This document shows positions 8,319 through 17,680 of a stretch of DNA of 64,000 nt, one piece after another. The stretch lies in NCBI GenBank assembly GCA_947503775.1, contig CANNFE010000002.1, positions 557,415-621,414 of the forward strand, in the 5' to 3' direction. Below the pieces are notes generated by a model. It had not been told where the DNA came from. It saw only the letters and a list, made by a program, of their open reading frames with translations, and ran no database searches. How positions within the stretch are numbered: position 1 is the stretch's first letter; each line of letters begins with the position of its first letter. The DNA is from an uncultured Paracoccaceae bacterium (GTDB taxonomy: Bacteria; Pseudomonadota; Alphaproteobacteria; Rhodobacterales; Rhodobacteraceae). The translations under genes were made by a program, and so were the position numbers.

Positions 8319-10057
8319 GTGACCCCTCCTTTGCGGACGCCGGCAGCGGCGATGTCGCGGTGATTGGCGACCATTTCGCGCAGCACCTCTTCTTTCGGGC
8401 CGAAGGCTTTTCGTGCCCCGCCTTCTATCACGAGGAGCGTTTCGCATTCCTGAATCGCCGCCGGGCGGTGCGCCATGATGAGAACGCTGCGGCCCGAGGC
8501 CTTGGTCGCCTTGATCGCCGCGTTGAGCGCTTGCGATCCTTCATTGTCGAGGTTCGAATTGGGTTCGTCGAGAACGAGGATGACCGGATCGCCATACATC
8601 GCGCGGGCCAGGCCGATGCGCTGGATCTGGCCGCCCGAGAGGCGCCCGGAGGTCGCGCTCACGCGGGTGTCATAGCCTTCGGGCAGTTTGAGGATCATCT
8701 CGTGCGCGGCGGCGCGTTTGGCGGCCTCTACGACCATTTCGTCATCCGGTTCCAGCGACAGGCGCGCGATGTTTTCGGCGATGGTGCCGTCAAAAAGCTG
8801 AAGGCGCTGCGGCAGGTATCCGATATGGCGGCCTAGATTTTCAGGATCATATTGCTCGAGCGAGGCGCCATCGAGACGGATCTTGCCGCCGGCGGGTTTC
8901 CAGACGCCGGTGAGCGCGCGGGCGAGCGTGGATTTGCCCGCGCCGGACGTGCCGATCACGCCGATGGCCGTGCCCGGCTGGACGACGAAGGACAGCATGC
9001 GCAGCGAGGCTTGTTTTTCCCCTGGAGGGATGACGGTGAGCTGCTGCACCTCGAGAAGCGCCTTGGGTTTGGGCAGCGCGGTCTTGGGTTTGGTATGGGG
9101 GATGCCGCTGAGCAGTTCGGCGAGGCTTTCCCATCCCTTGGTGGCGCGCTGGACCACGGCCCATTGGCCGATCGCCAGCTCGACCGGGGCGAGCGCGCGG
9201 CCCATCATGATCGAGGCGGCGATCATCGCGCCTGCCGAAAAGGCGCCTTGCGTCGTCAGGACGAGATAGGCGCCAAGGCCGAGCATCGCCGATTGCAGGA
9301 ACATGCGGAAGGATTTGGTCAGCGCGGTGAAGGTGCCCGAAACATCCACCGAATCGATGGTGGAGCTGAGGCTTTTGTCGCGGGCGATGCGCCAGCGGCG
9401 GTAAGCGGCGTCGGTCATGCCCATGGAGCTGACCATCTCGGCCTCGTCGCGGAATTGCTGGCCAAGATTTTCGGTCTGGTGCACGGCGACATTCGCCTCG
9501 AGCACCGGCTTTTTCGTGGTGCTTTGGTTGATCAGCGTGATGATGATCAGGATGACGCCGCCGACAACGGCCAGAAGGCCGAGAAGCGGGTGGAAGATGA
9601 AGATGCCGAAGAGAAAGATCGGGGTCCAGGGGATGTCGAAGAAGGCCATCAGAACCGGAGAGGTCATGAGGCGCTGCACCGCTTCGAGATCGCGTTGGCC
9701 GGTATTGCGCCCTTCGGGCACGCCAAGTGACGCCTGCTGCATCGTCGCCGAAAAGACGCGCTGATCGAGGCGCGATTGGAACCGCGCGCCTGCGCGGGCC
9801 ATGACGCGGCCCCGGACGTAGTCCATGATGCCCATCATGCCGTAAAGAAAGGCGACGAGGACGGTCAGCGCGATCAGCGTTTCAATCGAGCGCGAGCCAA
9901 GGACGCGGTCATAGACGTTGAGCATGTAGATCGGGCCGGTCAGCATCAGCAGATTCGCAAAGAAGCTGAAGATGCCCACGGCCCAATAGAGCTTGCGACT
10001 TTCCCGCAAGGCATCCCGGAGTTCCGCCTTGCCCGGTTGGCTAAGCTGCTTGTTCAT
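8315..10057 (-). CDS. type I secretion ABC transporter permease/ATPase, PrtD/PrsD family
   Basis: 580 aa from ATG 10057, preceded by AAGGA at normal spacing; longer N-terminal extensions up to 10240 lack a ribosome site and exceed the family length. An N-terminal six-helix membrane domain (about residues 25-310, [16 protein letters not shown]) is fused to an ATPase with Walker [10 protein letters not shown], signature [15 protein letters not shown] and Walker [12 protein letters not shown]. There is no C39 peptidase or CLD domain at the N-terminus, as expected for PrtD-type exporters of RTX proteins with uncleaved C-terminal signals. The secreted substrate is not obvious in the window. Confidence 0.94.
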   Translation of the reverse strand: MNKQLSQPGKAELRDALRESRKLYWAVGIFSFFANLLMLTGPIYMLNVYDRVLGSRSIETLIALTVLVAFLYGMMGIMDYVRGRVMARAGARFQSRLDQRVFSATMQQASLGVPEGRNTGQRDLEAVQRLMTSPVLMAFFDIPWTPIFLFGIFIFHPLLGLLAVVGGVILIIITLINQSTTKKPVLEANVAVHQTENLGQQFRDEAEMVSSMGMTDAAYRRWRIARDKSLSSTIDSVDVSGTFTALTKSFRMFLQSAMLGLGAYLVLTTQGAFSAGAMIAASIMMGRALAPVELAIGQWAVVQRATKGWESLAELLSGIPHTKPKTALPKPKALLEVQQLTVIPPGEKQASLRMLSFVVQPGTAIGVIGTSGAGKSTLARALTGVWKPAGGKIRLDGASLEQYDPENLGRHIGYLPQRLQLFDGTIAENIARLSLEPDDEMVVEAAKRAAAHEMILKLPEGYDTRVSATSGRLSGGQIQRIGLARAMYGDPVILVLDEPNSNLDNEGSQALNAAIKATKASGRSVLIMAHRPAAIQECETLLVIEGGARKAFGPKEEVLREMVANHRDIAAAGVRKGGVT

Positions 10058-10259
10058 TTCCGTCCTTGTCTCTTTCGATCCGCCGCTAGCTAATTTATTC
10101 ATCCGCCCGAAGATAGATGCGGTGCGATTTGTGATATCCGAAAAGTGTTTACTCTTCTTAACTCGGTAGAATGTGGAATTGGTAAACATGCTTTGCTTAA
10201 CGGCCCACGCGAAGACTGATTGAGACCTTAGGTTCGGCAATCATATGATAGAGGACGGG
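10058..10259. promoter_or_regulatory. divergent promoter region between type I exporter and secreted protein gene
   Basis: About 200 bases, visibly richer in A/T than the surrounding genes (for example around 10130-10205), separating the minus-strand exporter operon from the plus-strand secreted protein gene. Promoters for both directions must lie here. I see several TTAA words but no full TTAA-N7-TTAA site and no convincing -35/-10 pair. Confidence 0.45.
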
Positions 10260-10700
10260 ATGACGACACTCAAAAGCGGGCTGATTGCTGTGTTTGGGAC
10301 GACTTTCGCTTATGCCGCAGGGGCAGGGCCGTTTGACGGCGTCTACAAGCAAAGCGCGGAGGCAGATTGCGCGGCAATCGGCGAGGATGGCGGGGCGCTT
10401 CGGATCGAGAGCGGGGTGTTTACCGGGGTCGACAATTCGTGCCGCATGGAGCGTCCGGTATCGATCGTGGATATGGATGCGAAGATCTACGATATGATCT
10501 GCACGGGCGAGGGATCGGACTGGCAGGCCCGGGCCATCGTGATGCGCGCGGTCGATGGCGGGATCATCATGATGTGGGACGGGTATGCGTTCAAATACGA
10601 GGCCTGCCCGGCTGCGGTTCCGCCCGACGAGGCCGGAGGTGATGCCGCGCCGGAGCCTGCCCTTGTCATCGAGCCGCCCGAGGAGGACGCGGGTGGCTAG
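10260..10700 (+). CDS. hypothetical secreted protein, 146 aa
   Basis: Start at ATG 10260 rather than 10245, because AGAGGA lies just upstream and the protein then opens with a clean signal peptide (MTTLKSGLIAVFGTTFAYAA). The mature part has four cysteines (in EADCAAIG, DNSCRM, DMICTG and YEACPA) that could form two disulfides in the periplasm, and a low-complexity Pro/Glu-rich tail. I do not recognise the family. It diverges from the type I exporter operon, which may only be positional, since an N-terminal signal peptide is not how type I substrates are exported. Confidence 0.75.
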   Translation: MTTLKSGLIAVFGTTFAYAAGAGPFDGVYKQSAEADCAAIGEDGGALRIESGVFTGVDNSCRMERPVSIVDMDAKIYDMICTGEGSDWQARAIVMRAVDGGIIMMWDGYAFKYEACPAAVPPDEAGGDAAPEPALVIEPPEEDAGG

Positions 10701-10710
10701 ACGCTCTCAG

Positions 10711-10732
10711 TCCGGGGGTCAGTTCCCCCGGA
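10711..10732. terminator. possible bidirectional hairpin between convergent genes
   Basis: Inverted repeat TCCGGGGG / CCCCCGGA with a 6-base loop, lying exactly between the stop codon of the secreted protein gene (10700) and the last codons of the convergent PBP1A gene (stop at 10719). It has no U-run, so it could be a structured end rather than an intrinsic terminator. Confidence 0.35.
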
Positions 10733-12947
10733 TCAGATCCTCGAGCATGTCGATCAGCACGCGCTCCACCTCGTCTTCGGCGGTACGGCTGGGCTGACGG
10801 CGGCTGCCGCCAAAGCCATCGCTTTCGGCACCGACGTAGGTCGAGCCGCCCTGCGACTGGGTCTGCGCGGGGGCGGTATAGACGGGTGCAACGGGACCTT
10901 GCATGGGAAGCGGGCGCGCGGGCAGATCGGCATGGACGCCGGTCATGGTCTCGCGCCAGATCTCGGCGGGAAGACCGCCGCCGGTGACGCCCGTCAAAGG
11001 CGTGTTGTCGTCATAGCCCATCCAGACGCCCGCGACATAATCGGCGGTGAAGCCGATGAACCAGGCATCGCGAGCGGCCTGCGTGGTGCCGGTTTTGCCC
11101 GCAGCCTCGCGGCCGGGCAGGCGCGCGCGCTGGCCGGTGCCTTCCTCGACGACCTTGTGCATCATCCAGACCAGCTGCTCGGCGGCGTCGCGCTGGATCA
11201 CGCGCTCTCCGATCCCGCCGGAGCTGTTGTCCATCAGCGGTTCGCTTTCGCCCTGCAGGCGCAGCTGGACCAGACCGTAGGGCGTGACGGAGGAGCCACC
11301 GTTGAGGATGCCCGCATAGGCGCCCGTCATCTCGAGAAGGGTTGATTCGGAGGCGCCGAGGGCAAGGGCCGGTCCGAGCGCCAGATCGCTTTCGATGCCG
11401 AACATGCTGGCGACGGTGCGGGTCGTCTCGCGGCCGACCTGTTCTGAGAGCCGCACGGCAGGGATATTGAGGCTGTCCTTCAGAGCATGGGTTAGCGTGA
11501 CACGGCCGCGGAATGTGCGGTCGTAGTTCTGCGGGGTCCACGGGCCGGAGCCGGGGATGTTCAGCGTGAGGGGGGAATCGTCGAGGATGTCATCGGGGGA
11601 CAGGCCAAGATCGAGCGCGGCGGCATAGATGAAGGGTTTGAACGCAGAGCCCGGCTGGCGGTTGGCCTGCGTGGCACGGTTGAAGGCGCCTGAGACGGTC
11701 GTGTCGCGCCCGCCGACCATGGCCCGCACGGCGCCGTCGGCGCTCATCACGACGATGGCGGCCTGCGCTTCGGAGCCGGGTTTGAGCTTTTCCTCGAAGA
11801 TGCGCTTCATCGCGTCTTCGGCGGATTTCTGCATGCCCTGATCGAGCGTCGTCTGGATGATGACGTCTTCGGTCGTGTCGCGCGTGAAGAATTCAGGCCC
11901 GCTTTCCATGACCCAGTCGGCAAAGTAGCCACCTGCGCGCCGTTCGGCCGCTTTGGAGAGGGCTGCGGGATTGGTCCGCGCCTCCTGAGCCTGTGCGTCG
12001 GTCAGGTAACCCTGATCGTTCATCAGGCCGATCACGATGCTGGCCCGGTCGCGGGAGCGTTCAAGGTTGTTCGTAGGTGCGAAGGTTGTCGGCGCCTTCA
12101 GGAGCCCCGCGAGCATCGCAGCCTCGGCGGCGCCAACTTCGGAGGCGGACTTGCCGAAATAGCGCTGGGCGGCTGCTTCGAACCCGCGTGTGCCCGCACC
12201 GAGATAGGCGCGGTTGAGATAGATCGTGAGGACCTCGTTCTTGGTATAGCGGACCTCCATCGCCATCGCGTAGACGGCTTCCTTCGCCTTGCGCCAGAGC
12301 GTCGTGCGGCGGCAATCGGCCTCGTAGGCGGCTTCGCTTTCCCAGGCGGCGGGATCGTAGGGATCGCCGAGGCAGAGCAGCTTTGCCGTCTGCTGGGTGA
12401 TGGTGGAGCCGCCATTGCCCGAGAGCGGTCCGCGTCCGGCGCGCAGGTTGATCTTGATCGCCGAGGCAATGCCGCGGGGGTCGATGCCGGGATGCAGGTA
12501 GAAGCGCTTGTCCTCGGTCGCGATGACCGCGTGTTTGAGATGCGGAGAGACGCTTTCGGCGGTGACGATGCCGCCGAACTGATCGCCGCGCCAGGCGAAG
12601 ACGTCGCCTTCGCGGTCCATCAGCGTGACAGATCCGCGTGCGCGTCCGTCGACAAGGGCCGTCGCCTCGGGAAGGGTTGTCGCGTAGTAGCCGACGGCGA
12701 GCGCAACGAAGAGGGAGATGATCGCGCCGCCGCGCCAGATCAGGCCCCAGATGATCCGCAGGACGAACCGCAGCAGATCGCCGAAGGCGCCGCCGATGCG
12801 GGCCAGGATCCCCTCGCGCCTGGGCGCGGGTTTGCGGCGCGGCGCGCTCTTGCGCTTTGTCTGGGCCTTCGCAGGTTTCTTCGTCTTGGACGGCGGCGTC
12901 CGTTTGTCCGCCACAAGAGGCGCCCGTGTCTTGCCGTTTCGCGTCAT
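10719..12947 (-). CDS. class A penicillin-binding protein 1A
   Basis: 742 aa. A very basic cytosolic tail (residues 1-55, rich in K, R and P) precedes a membrane anchor at about 60-90. The glycosyltransferase (GT51) domain shows ATEDKRFYLHPGID and GGSTITQQTAK; the transpeptidase domain has SAFK (serine nucleophile, in QPGSAFKPFIYAA), and KTGTT near residue 640. It polymerises and cross-links peptidoglycan in the periplasm. The C-terminus has a short disordered Ser/Gly/Gln stretch. It is monocistronic as far as spacing shows. Confidence 0.94.
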   Translation of the reverse strand: MTRNGKTRAPLVADKRTPPSKTKKPAKAQTKRKSAPRRKPAPRREGILARIGGAFGDLLRFVLRIIWGLIWRGGAIISLFVALAVGYYATTLPEATALVDGRARGSVTLMDREGDVFAWRGDQFGGIVTAESVSPHLKHAVIATEDKRFYLHPGIDPRGIASAIKINLRAGRGPLSGNGGSTITQQTAKLLCLGDPYDPAAWESEAAYEADCRRTTLWRKAKEAVYAMAMEVRYTKNEVLTIYLNRAYLGAGTRGFEAAAQRYFGKSASEVGAAEAAMLAGLLKAPTTFAPTNNLERSRDRASIVIGLMNDQGYLTDAQAQEARTNPAALSKAAERRAGGYFADWVMESGPEFFTRDTTEDVIIQTTLDQGMQKSAEDAMKRIFEEKLKPGSEAQAAIVVMSADGAVRAMVGGRDTTVSGAFNRATQANRQPGSAFKPFIYAAALDLGLSPDDILDDSPLTLNIPGSGPWTPQNYDRTFRGRVTLTHALKDSLNIPAVRLSEQVGRETTRTVASMFGIESDLALGPALALGASESTLLEMTGAYAGILNGGSSVTPYGLVQLRLQGESEPLMDNSSGGIGERVIQRDAAEQLVWMMHKVVEEGTGQRARLPGREAAGKTGTTQAARDAWFIGFTADYVAGVWMGYDDNTPLTGVTGGGLPAEIWRETMTGVHADLPARPLPMQGPVAPVYTAPAQTQSQGGSTYVGAESDGFGGSRRQPSRTAEDEVERVLIDMLEDLIRGN

Positions 12948-13080
12948 GCTCTGCCCTTACCCTCTACCGGGATTTGTTTTGCCGCCAAAGATAGTCGCTT
13001 GCCGCGCAAAAGTAGAGAGGATCTGGCGCGGCGTCGTGGATTTATTCCATGCCTAGTTTATGAGCATTTGACGCCATTTG

Positions 13081-13095
13081 TGCAAAAATTGTGCA
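13081..13095 (+). promoter_or_regulatory. NtrC-like site upstream of glnK
   Basis: TGCAAAAATTGTGCA matches the NtrC consensus TGCAC-N5-GTGCA at all but one position, 129 bases before the glnK start. The 276-base gap between the divergent PBP1A gene and glnK is otherwise without a recognisable gene. I could not find a clear sigma-54 -24/-12 pair downstream, which would fit the RpoN-independent NtrC activation known in Rhodobacter capsulatus. Confidence 0.4.
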
Positions 13096-13223
13096 TATGA
13101 GTGCGGAGGCGGCATGTTTGAGGGCGCCCGGTCTCTTGCCCGAGGCGTGCCCGCTGCGCCTTGTGCAATGCGAGCGGGCTGCCGGGAGAACCGGCCCTCG
13201 CGCGCAACTGCAAGGGGAAGATC

Positions 13224-13562
13224 GTGAAACTCATCATAGCGACGATCAAGCCGTTCAAGCTCGAGGAGGTCCGCGAAGCGCTGACTGGTATCGGGGTGAA
13301 GGGCATGATGGTGACGGAAATCAAGGGCTTTGGCGCGCAGTCGGGCCACACCGAGATCTATCGCGGCGCCGAATATGCCGTGAACTTCGTGCCGAAGGTG
13401 AAGCTGGAAATCGTCGTTTCGGCGGCGATGGCCGATCAGGTCGTGGCGACGATCGCATCAACCGCCAAGACCGAGAAGATCGGCGACGGGAAGATCTTTG
13501 TCCTGGACGTGGAAAGCGCCGTTCGGGTGCGGACCGGCGAAACCAACGAGGACGCGCTTTGA
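13224..13562 (+). CDS. glnK: P-II family nitrogen regulator GlnK
   Basis: 112 aa, the exact P-II length, from GTG 13224 with AAGGGGAAG just upstream. The T-loop carries the uridylylation site Tyr51 (GHTEIYRGAEY), and the ATP-binding B and C loops (KTEKIGDGKIFV, VRVRTGETNEDAL) are intact. GlnK senses 2-oxoglutarate, ATP/ADP and, by uridylylation, glutamine, and binds AmtB to block ammonium uptake. The pairing with amtB 29 bases downstream supports GlnK rather than GlnB. It is probably induced under nitrogen limitation. Confidence 0.95.
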   Translation: MKLIIATIKPFKLEEVREALTGIGVKGMMVTEIKGFGAQSGHTEIYRGAEYAVNFVPKVKLEIVVSAAMADQVVATIASTAKTEKIGDGKIFVLDVESAVRVRTGETNEDAL

Positions 13563-13591
13563 CGCGCTGTGGGATGAGGGAAACACATTCA

Positions 13592-14923
13592 ATGACATAT
13601 CTAAAGACACTCGCCCCGGCGGTTGCGCTGATCGCGCTTCCCAGCCTCGGGCTGGCGCAGGACGCCGCCGGCGACACCACGCCGCCGATGGAAGAGATCG
13701 GCTTTATCTTCACGACGTTCATGTTCCTGGTGGCGGGTTTCCTCGTCTTCTGGATGGCCGCCGGGTTCACGATGCTCGAGGCGGGCCTTGTGCGCCAGAA
13801 GAACACGACGATGCAGCTGACCAAGAATATGGGGCTCTTCTCGCTGGCCGCGATCGCCTATTACCTGATCGGCTACAACCTGATGTATCCCGGCGATGGC
13901 TGGATCATGGAGGGCTGGTTCGGTGCGATCGGCACCGCCTCGCTCGAGCCGGTCGGTTTGGCCGACACGGAAGCGGATCTGACCTATGCGTCGGTCGGAT
14001 CGGATTTCTTCTTTCAGCTGATGTTCTGTGCGACGACCGCCTCGATCGTGTCGGGGACGGTGGCCGAGCGCATCAAGCTCTGGCCGTTCCTGATCTTTGT
14101 CGTCGTGCTGACCGCGCTGATCTACCCGATCCAAGCCTCCTGGAAGTGGGGCGGCGGATACCTCGACAGCGAACTGGGCTTCCTCGACTTCGCAGGCTCA
14201 ACGGTCGTGCATTCGGTCGGTGGCTGGGCCGCCTTGATGGGCGCGATCATCCTGGGACCGCGCATCGGCAAATACAAAGACGGCCGTGTCGTGCCGATGC
14301 TGGGCTCGAACCTGCCTTTGGCGACGTTGGGTACGTTCATCCTGTGGCTGGGCTGGTTCGGCTTTAACGGTGGATCGCAGCTTTACATGGATACGGCCGG
14401 GAATGTGGCCGATATCAGCCGCATTTTCGCCAACACCAACACGGCAGCGGCCGGCGGCGCCATCACAGCGCTGATCCTGACGCAGCTGATGTATGGCAAG
14501 GTCGATCTGACGATGGTGCTGAACGGTGCTTTGGCCGGTCTCGTCTCGATCACGGCAGAGCCTCTGACGCCATCACTGGGCGCAGCGACGCTGATCGGTG
14601 CCGTGGGCGGTGTGATCGTGGTTCTTGCGGTTCCGATGCTCGACAAGATGAAGATCGATGACGTCGTGGGCGCCATTCCGGTGCACCTCTTTGCCGGGAT
14701 CTGGGGCACGATGGCGGTTCTGCTGACGAACCCGGATGCGACCTTCGGCGGGCAGTTCTTCTCGATCCTGATCGTGGCCGCCTTCGTGATCGTCACCAGC
14801 GGTATCGTCTGGATGATCCTGAAGGTGACGATGGGGATCCGTGTCAGCGAAGAGCACGAGATCAACGGTCTCGACAGCTCGGAGCTGGGAATGGAAGCCT
14901 ATCCGGAATTCGCCAAGGGCTAG
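13592..14923 (+). CDS. amtB: ammonium transporter AmtB
   Basis: 443 aa from ATG 13592 with GAGGG about 11 bases upstream; an in-frame ATG at 13574 is less likely. It opens with a cleavable signal sequence (VALIALPSLGLAQD), as in E. coli AmtB, and has eleven membrane helices. The twin pore histidines are seen in STVVHSVGGW and PVHLFAGIWG. It conducts NH3/NH4+ across the inner membrane and is gated by trimeric GlnK, whose gene immediately precedes it in the operon. A strong terminator follows the stop. Confidence 0.96.
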   Translation: MTYLKTLAPAVALIALPSLGLAQDAAGDTTPPMEEIGFIFTTFMFLVAGFLVFWMAAGFTMLEAGLVRQKNTTMQLTKNMGLFSLAAIAYYLIGYNLMYPGDGWIMEGWFGAIGTASLEPVGLADTEADLTYASVGSDFFFQLMFCATTASIVSGTVAERIKLWPFLIFVVVLTALIYPIQASWKWGGGYLDSELGFLDFAGSTVVHSVGGWAALMGAIILGPRIGKYKDGRVVPMLGSNLPLATLGTFILWLGWFGFNGGSQLYMDTAGNVADISRIFANTNTAAAGGAITALILTQLMYGKVDLTMVLNGALAGLVSITAEPLTPSLGAATLIGAVGGVIVVLAVPMLDKMKIDDVVGAIPVHLFAGIWGTMAVLLTNPDATFGGQFFSILIVAAFVIVTSGIVWMILKVTMGIRVSEEHEINGLDSSELGMEAYPEFAKG

Positions 14924-14947
14924 ACCTTTTCGCGATCACGGGAACCG

Positions 14948-14978
14948 AACCCGGGCGTTTTGCGGCGCCCGGGTTTTT
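14948..14978 (+). terminator. intrinsic terminator of glnK-amtB
   Basis: Perfect 10-bp stem AACCCGGGCG / CGCCCGGGTT with an 8-base loop followed by a run of five Ts, 25 bases after the amtB stop. It also lies 8 bases beyond the end of the convergent aminotransferase gene. Confidence 0.88.
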
Positions 14979-14985
14979 CTTTGGC

Positions 14986-16167
14986 TCAGCTTGCCACCTC
15001 GGCGATGGCGCGGGCCACGCGAGGGACGGTGTCCTCGGTGAGGCCCGAGACGTTCATCCGGCCATCCCCGATGAGGTAGATGCCGTGATCCTCGCGCAGG
15101 GCGTCGATGGTCGCGGGCTTAAGCGGCAGGCGGGAGAACATGCCGTTCTGCCGCGCGATGACGTCGAAGCGGTCGGTATTGGTGAGCCGCCGAAGCTCGG
15201 ATGCGAAGGCCTGCCGCAGGGCGCGGATGCGGGTGCGCATGGCGGTCAGTTCGCTTTCCCATTCCGCGTTCAGCGCCGGGTCCCCGAGCACGGTGCTGAC
15301 GAGACGTCCGGCATGGTCGGGCGGAAAGGAGAAGGCGTTGCGGTTGAGAAGCGTCAGCTGGCTTTGCAGGGTGATGCGGTCGGCATCGCTTTGAGCGAGG
15401 GCGAGCAGCAGCCCGGCGCGGTCGCGATAGAGGCCAAACGTCTTGGAGCAACTGATGCAGAGCAGCATCTCGGGCAGGGTTCTCGCGAGGTGGCGCAGGC
15501 CCGCCGCGTCCTCGGCCAGGCCGGTGCCGAAACCCTGATAGGCCAGATCGATGAGGGGGACGGCGCCAGTTTTATCGAGGATCTCGGCGATCCGGGTCCA
15601 GTCCTCGGCCGCCGGATCGGTGCCGGTCGGGTTGTGGCAGCACCCGTGGAGCAGGACGACATCGCCGCGCGGAATGCCTGCCAGATCCTCAAAGACCCCG
15701 TCGCGGTCCAGATCGCCGGTCGGCGCAGCGTAGCGGTAGCGGCGGGTTGGGCGCTGGAGGTAATCCAGAACCGCGGCATGGTTGGGCCAGGAGGGATCGG
15801 GGAGCCAGATCGTGGCATCCGGGGCAGTGCGGGCGATAAGCTCGTAGGCCTGGCGGAGCGCGCCTGAGCCGCCGGGGGTTCCGGCAAAGGCGATGCGGTC
15901 CGCGCTCGCGGCGTCGCCAAGGGTCAGATCGCGCAGGGCCTCGGCGAAGGCCGGATCGCCGGTGAGGGCGGTATAGGCCTTGGTCTCTTGCGTCTCTGCG
16001 AGGTGCTGTTCGGCCTTGCGGATGGCTGACATGATTGGCGTGGCGCCGTGGGGATCGCGGTAGATGCCGACGCCCAGATCGACCTTGCCCGGGCGGGTGT
16101 CGCCCCGGAAGGCCAGCATCAGGGCGATGATCGGGTCCTCCTGCCCTGCGGAAAGGCCGTGGAACAT
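14986..16167 (-). CDS. aromatic-amino-acid/aspartate aminotransferase (TyrB/AspC, class Ia)
   Basis: 393 aa from ATG 16167 (MFHGLSAGQEDPIIALM). Family markers are VDLGVGIYRD, the substrate loop CCHNPTGTDP and the PLP lysine in CISCSKTFGLYRDRAG. It transaminates Asp, Tyr or Phe with 2-oxoglutarate in the cytosol. The Tyr-rich region does not settle whether aspartate or aromatic acids are preferred. Its start codon shares one base with the sseA stop (TGATG), so the two genes are likely co-translated. Confidence 0.93.
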   Translation of the reverse strand: MFHGLSAGQEDPIIALMLAFRGDTRPGKVDLGVGIYRDPHGATPIMSAIRKAEQHLAETQETKAYTALTGDPAFAEALRDLTLGDAASADRIAFAGTPGGSGALRQAYELIARTAPDATIWLPDPSWPNHAAVLDYLQRPTRRYRYAAPTGDLDRDGVFEDLAGIPRGDVVLLHGCCHNPTGTDPAAEDWTRIAEILDKTGAVPLIDLAYQGFGTGLAEDAAGLRHLARTLPEMLLCISCSKTFGLYRDRAGLLLALAQSDADRITLQSQLTLLNRNAFSFPPDHAGRLVSTVLGDPALNAEWESELTAMRTRIRALRQAFASELRRLTNTDRFDVIARQNGMFSRLPLKPATIDALREDHGIYLIGDGRMNVSGLTEDTVPRVARAIAEVAS

Positions 16168-17042
16168 CAGGCGGGGCCGGTGGCGATCGGAAGGTCGGGG
16201 AAGGCGCCCCATTCGGTCCAGGAGCCGTCATAGAGGGCGTGATCTTCTTTGCCGATGCGGGCAAGGGCGAGCGACAGGATGGCGGCGGTGATGCCCGATC
16301 CGCAGGTTGTGATGGCCGGCTTGCTCAGATCGACATTGGCAGCCTCGAAGGCTTTTCGCAGGGCGTCGGGGCCGCGCATCGTGCCGTCCTCGTTCAGGAG
16401 GGTCTTGTAAAAGAGGTTCTTGGAGCCGGGGATATGACCGGCGCGCAGGTTGGCGCGAGGCTCGTCCGCTGAGCCGTCGAAGCGGGTGGGCGCGCGGGCG
16501 TCGATGATCTCGTGATCGCCCAGCTTGGAGGCACGGGCGACTTGCGTGACGTCGCGCACCAGCAGGTTCTGGCGGCTGACCGTCATGTGGCGATCGCGGA
16601 TGACGGGCGGCAGATCCTCGAGCGGTTGGCTTTCGGCCTGCCATTTGGGCAGACCGCCATCGAGCACGGCGACATCCTTTTTGCCCATCAGCCGGAACAG
16701 CCACCAGACGCGGGGGGCCGAAAAGATCCCGGTGCTGTCATAGATCACGATCTGGTGGCCGTCGCCGACGCCCATGGCGCGCATGCGGGACATGAACTTG
16801 TCGACCGGGGGCACCATATGCGGCAGATCCGAGCGGTGATCGCTGATCTCGTCGATATCGAAAAAGCGGGCGCCAGGGATATGGGCCGCCTCGTATTCTG
16901 CCTTGGCGTCGCGGCCGCTACCCGGCATGTGCCAGCTGGCGTCGAGGATCCGAAGATCGGGATCCCTCAGATGGGCCGCAAGCCAGGACGTGGAAACAAG
17001 GGTGGCGGGATCATCGGCGGACATGGCGAGCCTTTGGTTCAT
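16167..17042 (-). CDS. sseA: 3-mercaptopyruvate sulfurtransferase
   Basis: 291 aa (or 285 from the internal ATG at 17024, MSADDPATLVSTSW). Two rhodanese domains; the second carries the active-site loop CGSGITAAI with the catalytic cysteine, the CGSGxT form typical of mercaptopyruvate sulfurtransferase rather than thiosulfate sulfurtransferase. It moves sulfane sulfur from 3-mercaptopyruvate to a thiol acceptor, in cysteine degradation. The adjacent aminotransferase could supply mercaptopyruvate from cysteine, which is an inference from position. Confidence 0.93.
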   Translation of the reverse strand: MNQRLAMSADDPATLVSTSWLAAHLRDPDLRILDASWHMPGSGRDAKAEYEAAHIPGARFFDIDEISDHRSDLPHMVPPVDKFMSRMRAMGVGDGHQIVIYDSTGIFSAPRVWWLFRLMGKKDVAVLDGGLPKWQAESQPLEDLPPVIRDRHMTVSRQNLLVRDVTQVARASKLGDHEIIDARAPTRFDGSADEPRANLRAGHIPGSKNLFYKTLLNEDGTMRGPDALRKAFEAANVDLSKPAITTCGSGITAAILSLALARIGKEDHALYDGSWTEWGAFPDLPIATGPA

Positions 17043-17093
17043 GGACCCTGCCGGTGGTAATGGGCGGCCCGCGCTCTGGCAAGCGCCGAGGCG

Positions 17094-17570
17094 TCAGCCC
17101 TGCTTGAGCAGGCGGGCCTTCTGGCGCTGCCAGTCGCGCTTGGCCGAGGTGTCGCGCTTGTCCTGCGTCTTTTTGCCCTTGGCGACGCCGATCTTGATCT
17201 TCACGAGGCCTCGATCGTTGAAATACATCACCAGAGGCACGAGCGTCATGCCCTGGCGCTGGGTGGCGTTCCAGAGCTTGGAGAGCTCCTTTTTCGACAC
17301 GAGCAGCTTGCGGCGGCGGCGTTCCTCGTCGTGGCCCCAGGTTCCGGCTTGTTCGTACGGGGCGATATAGGCGTTGACGAGCCAGAGCTCGCCCTCTTCG
17401 ACGGCGGCATAGCTGTCGGCGATATTCGACTGGCCGGTGCGCAGGGCCTTCACTTCGGAGCCCATGAGCATGATGCCGCATTCGAGATCGTCCTCGATCG
17501 CGTAATCGTAGCGGGCCCGCCGATTTTCGGCGATCACCTTGTAGTTCTTGTTGTCGTCCTTCTTGGCCAT
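17094..17570 (-). CDS. smpB: SsrA-binding protein SmpB
   Basis: 158 aa, full length, starting [20 protein letters not shown]. The OB-fold sequences ([27 protein letters not shown]) and the C-terminal basic tail ([23 protein letters not shown]) that reads into the empty mRNA channel are present. SmpB delivers tmRNA to stalled ribosomes in trans-translation. No ssrA gene is seen nearby. No good Shine-Dalgarno sequence precedes the ATG. Confidence 0.97.
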   Translation of the reverse strand: MAKKDDNKNYKVIAENRRARYDYAIEDDLECGIMLMGSEVKALRTGQSNIADSYAAVEEGELWLVNAYIAPYEQAGTWGHDEERRRRKLLVSKKELSKLWNATQRQGMTLVPLVMYFNDRGLVKIKIGVAKGKKTQDKRDTSAKRDWQRQKARLLKQG

Positions 17571-17680
17571 CGGGGGGAGATAGGCAGTTCGGGGGCTGCT
17601 GTCGAGGGGCCGGGACGGGGCGACTGCGTCTTGCTGCGCGCGACGACACCCGCCCGCCCGGCCTTCGTGTGCGCGGAGTG

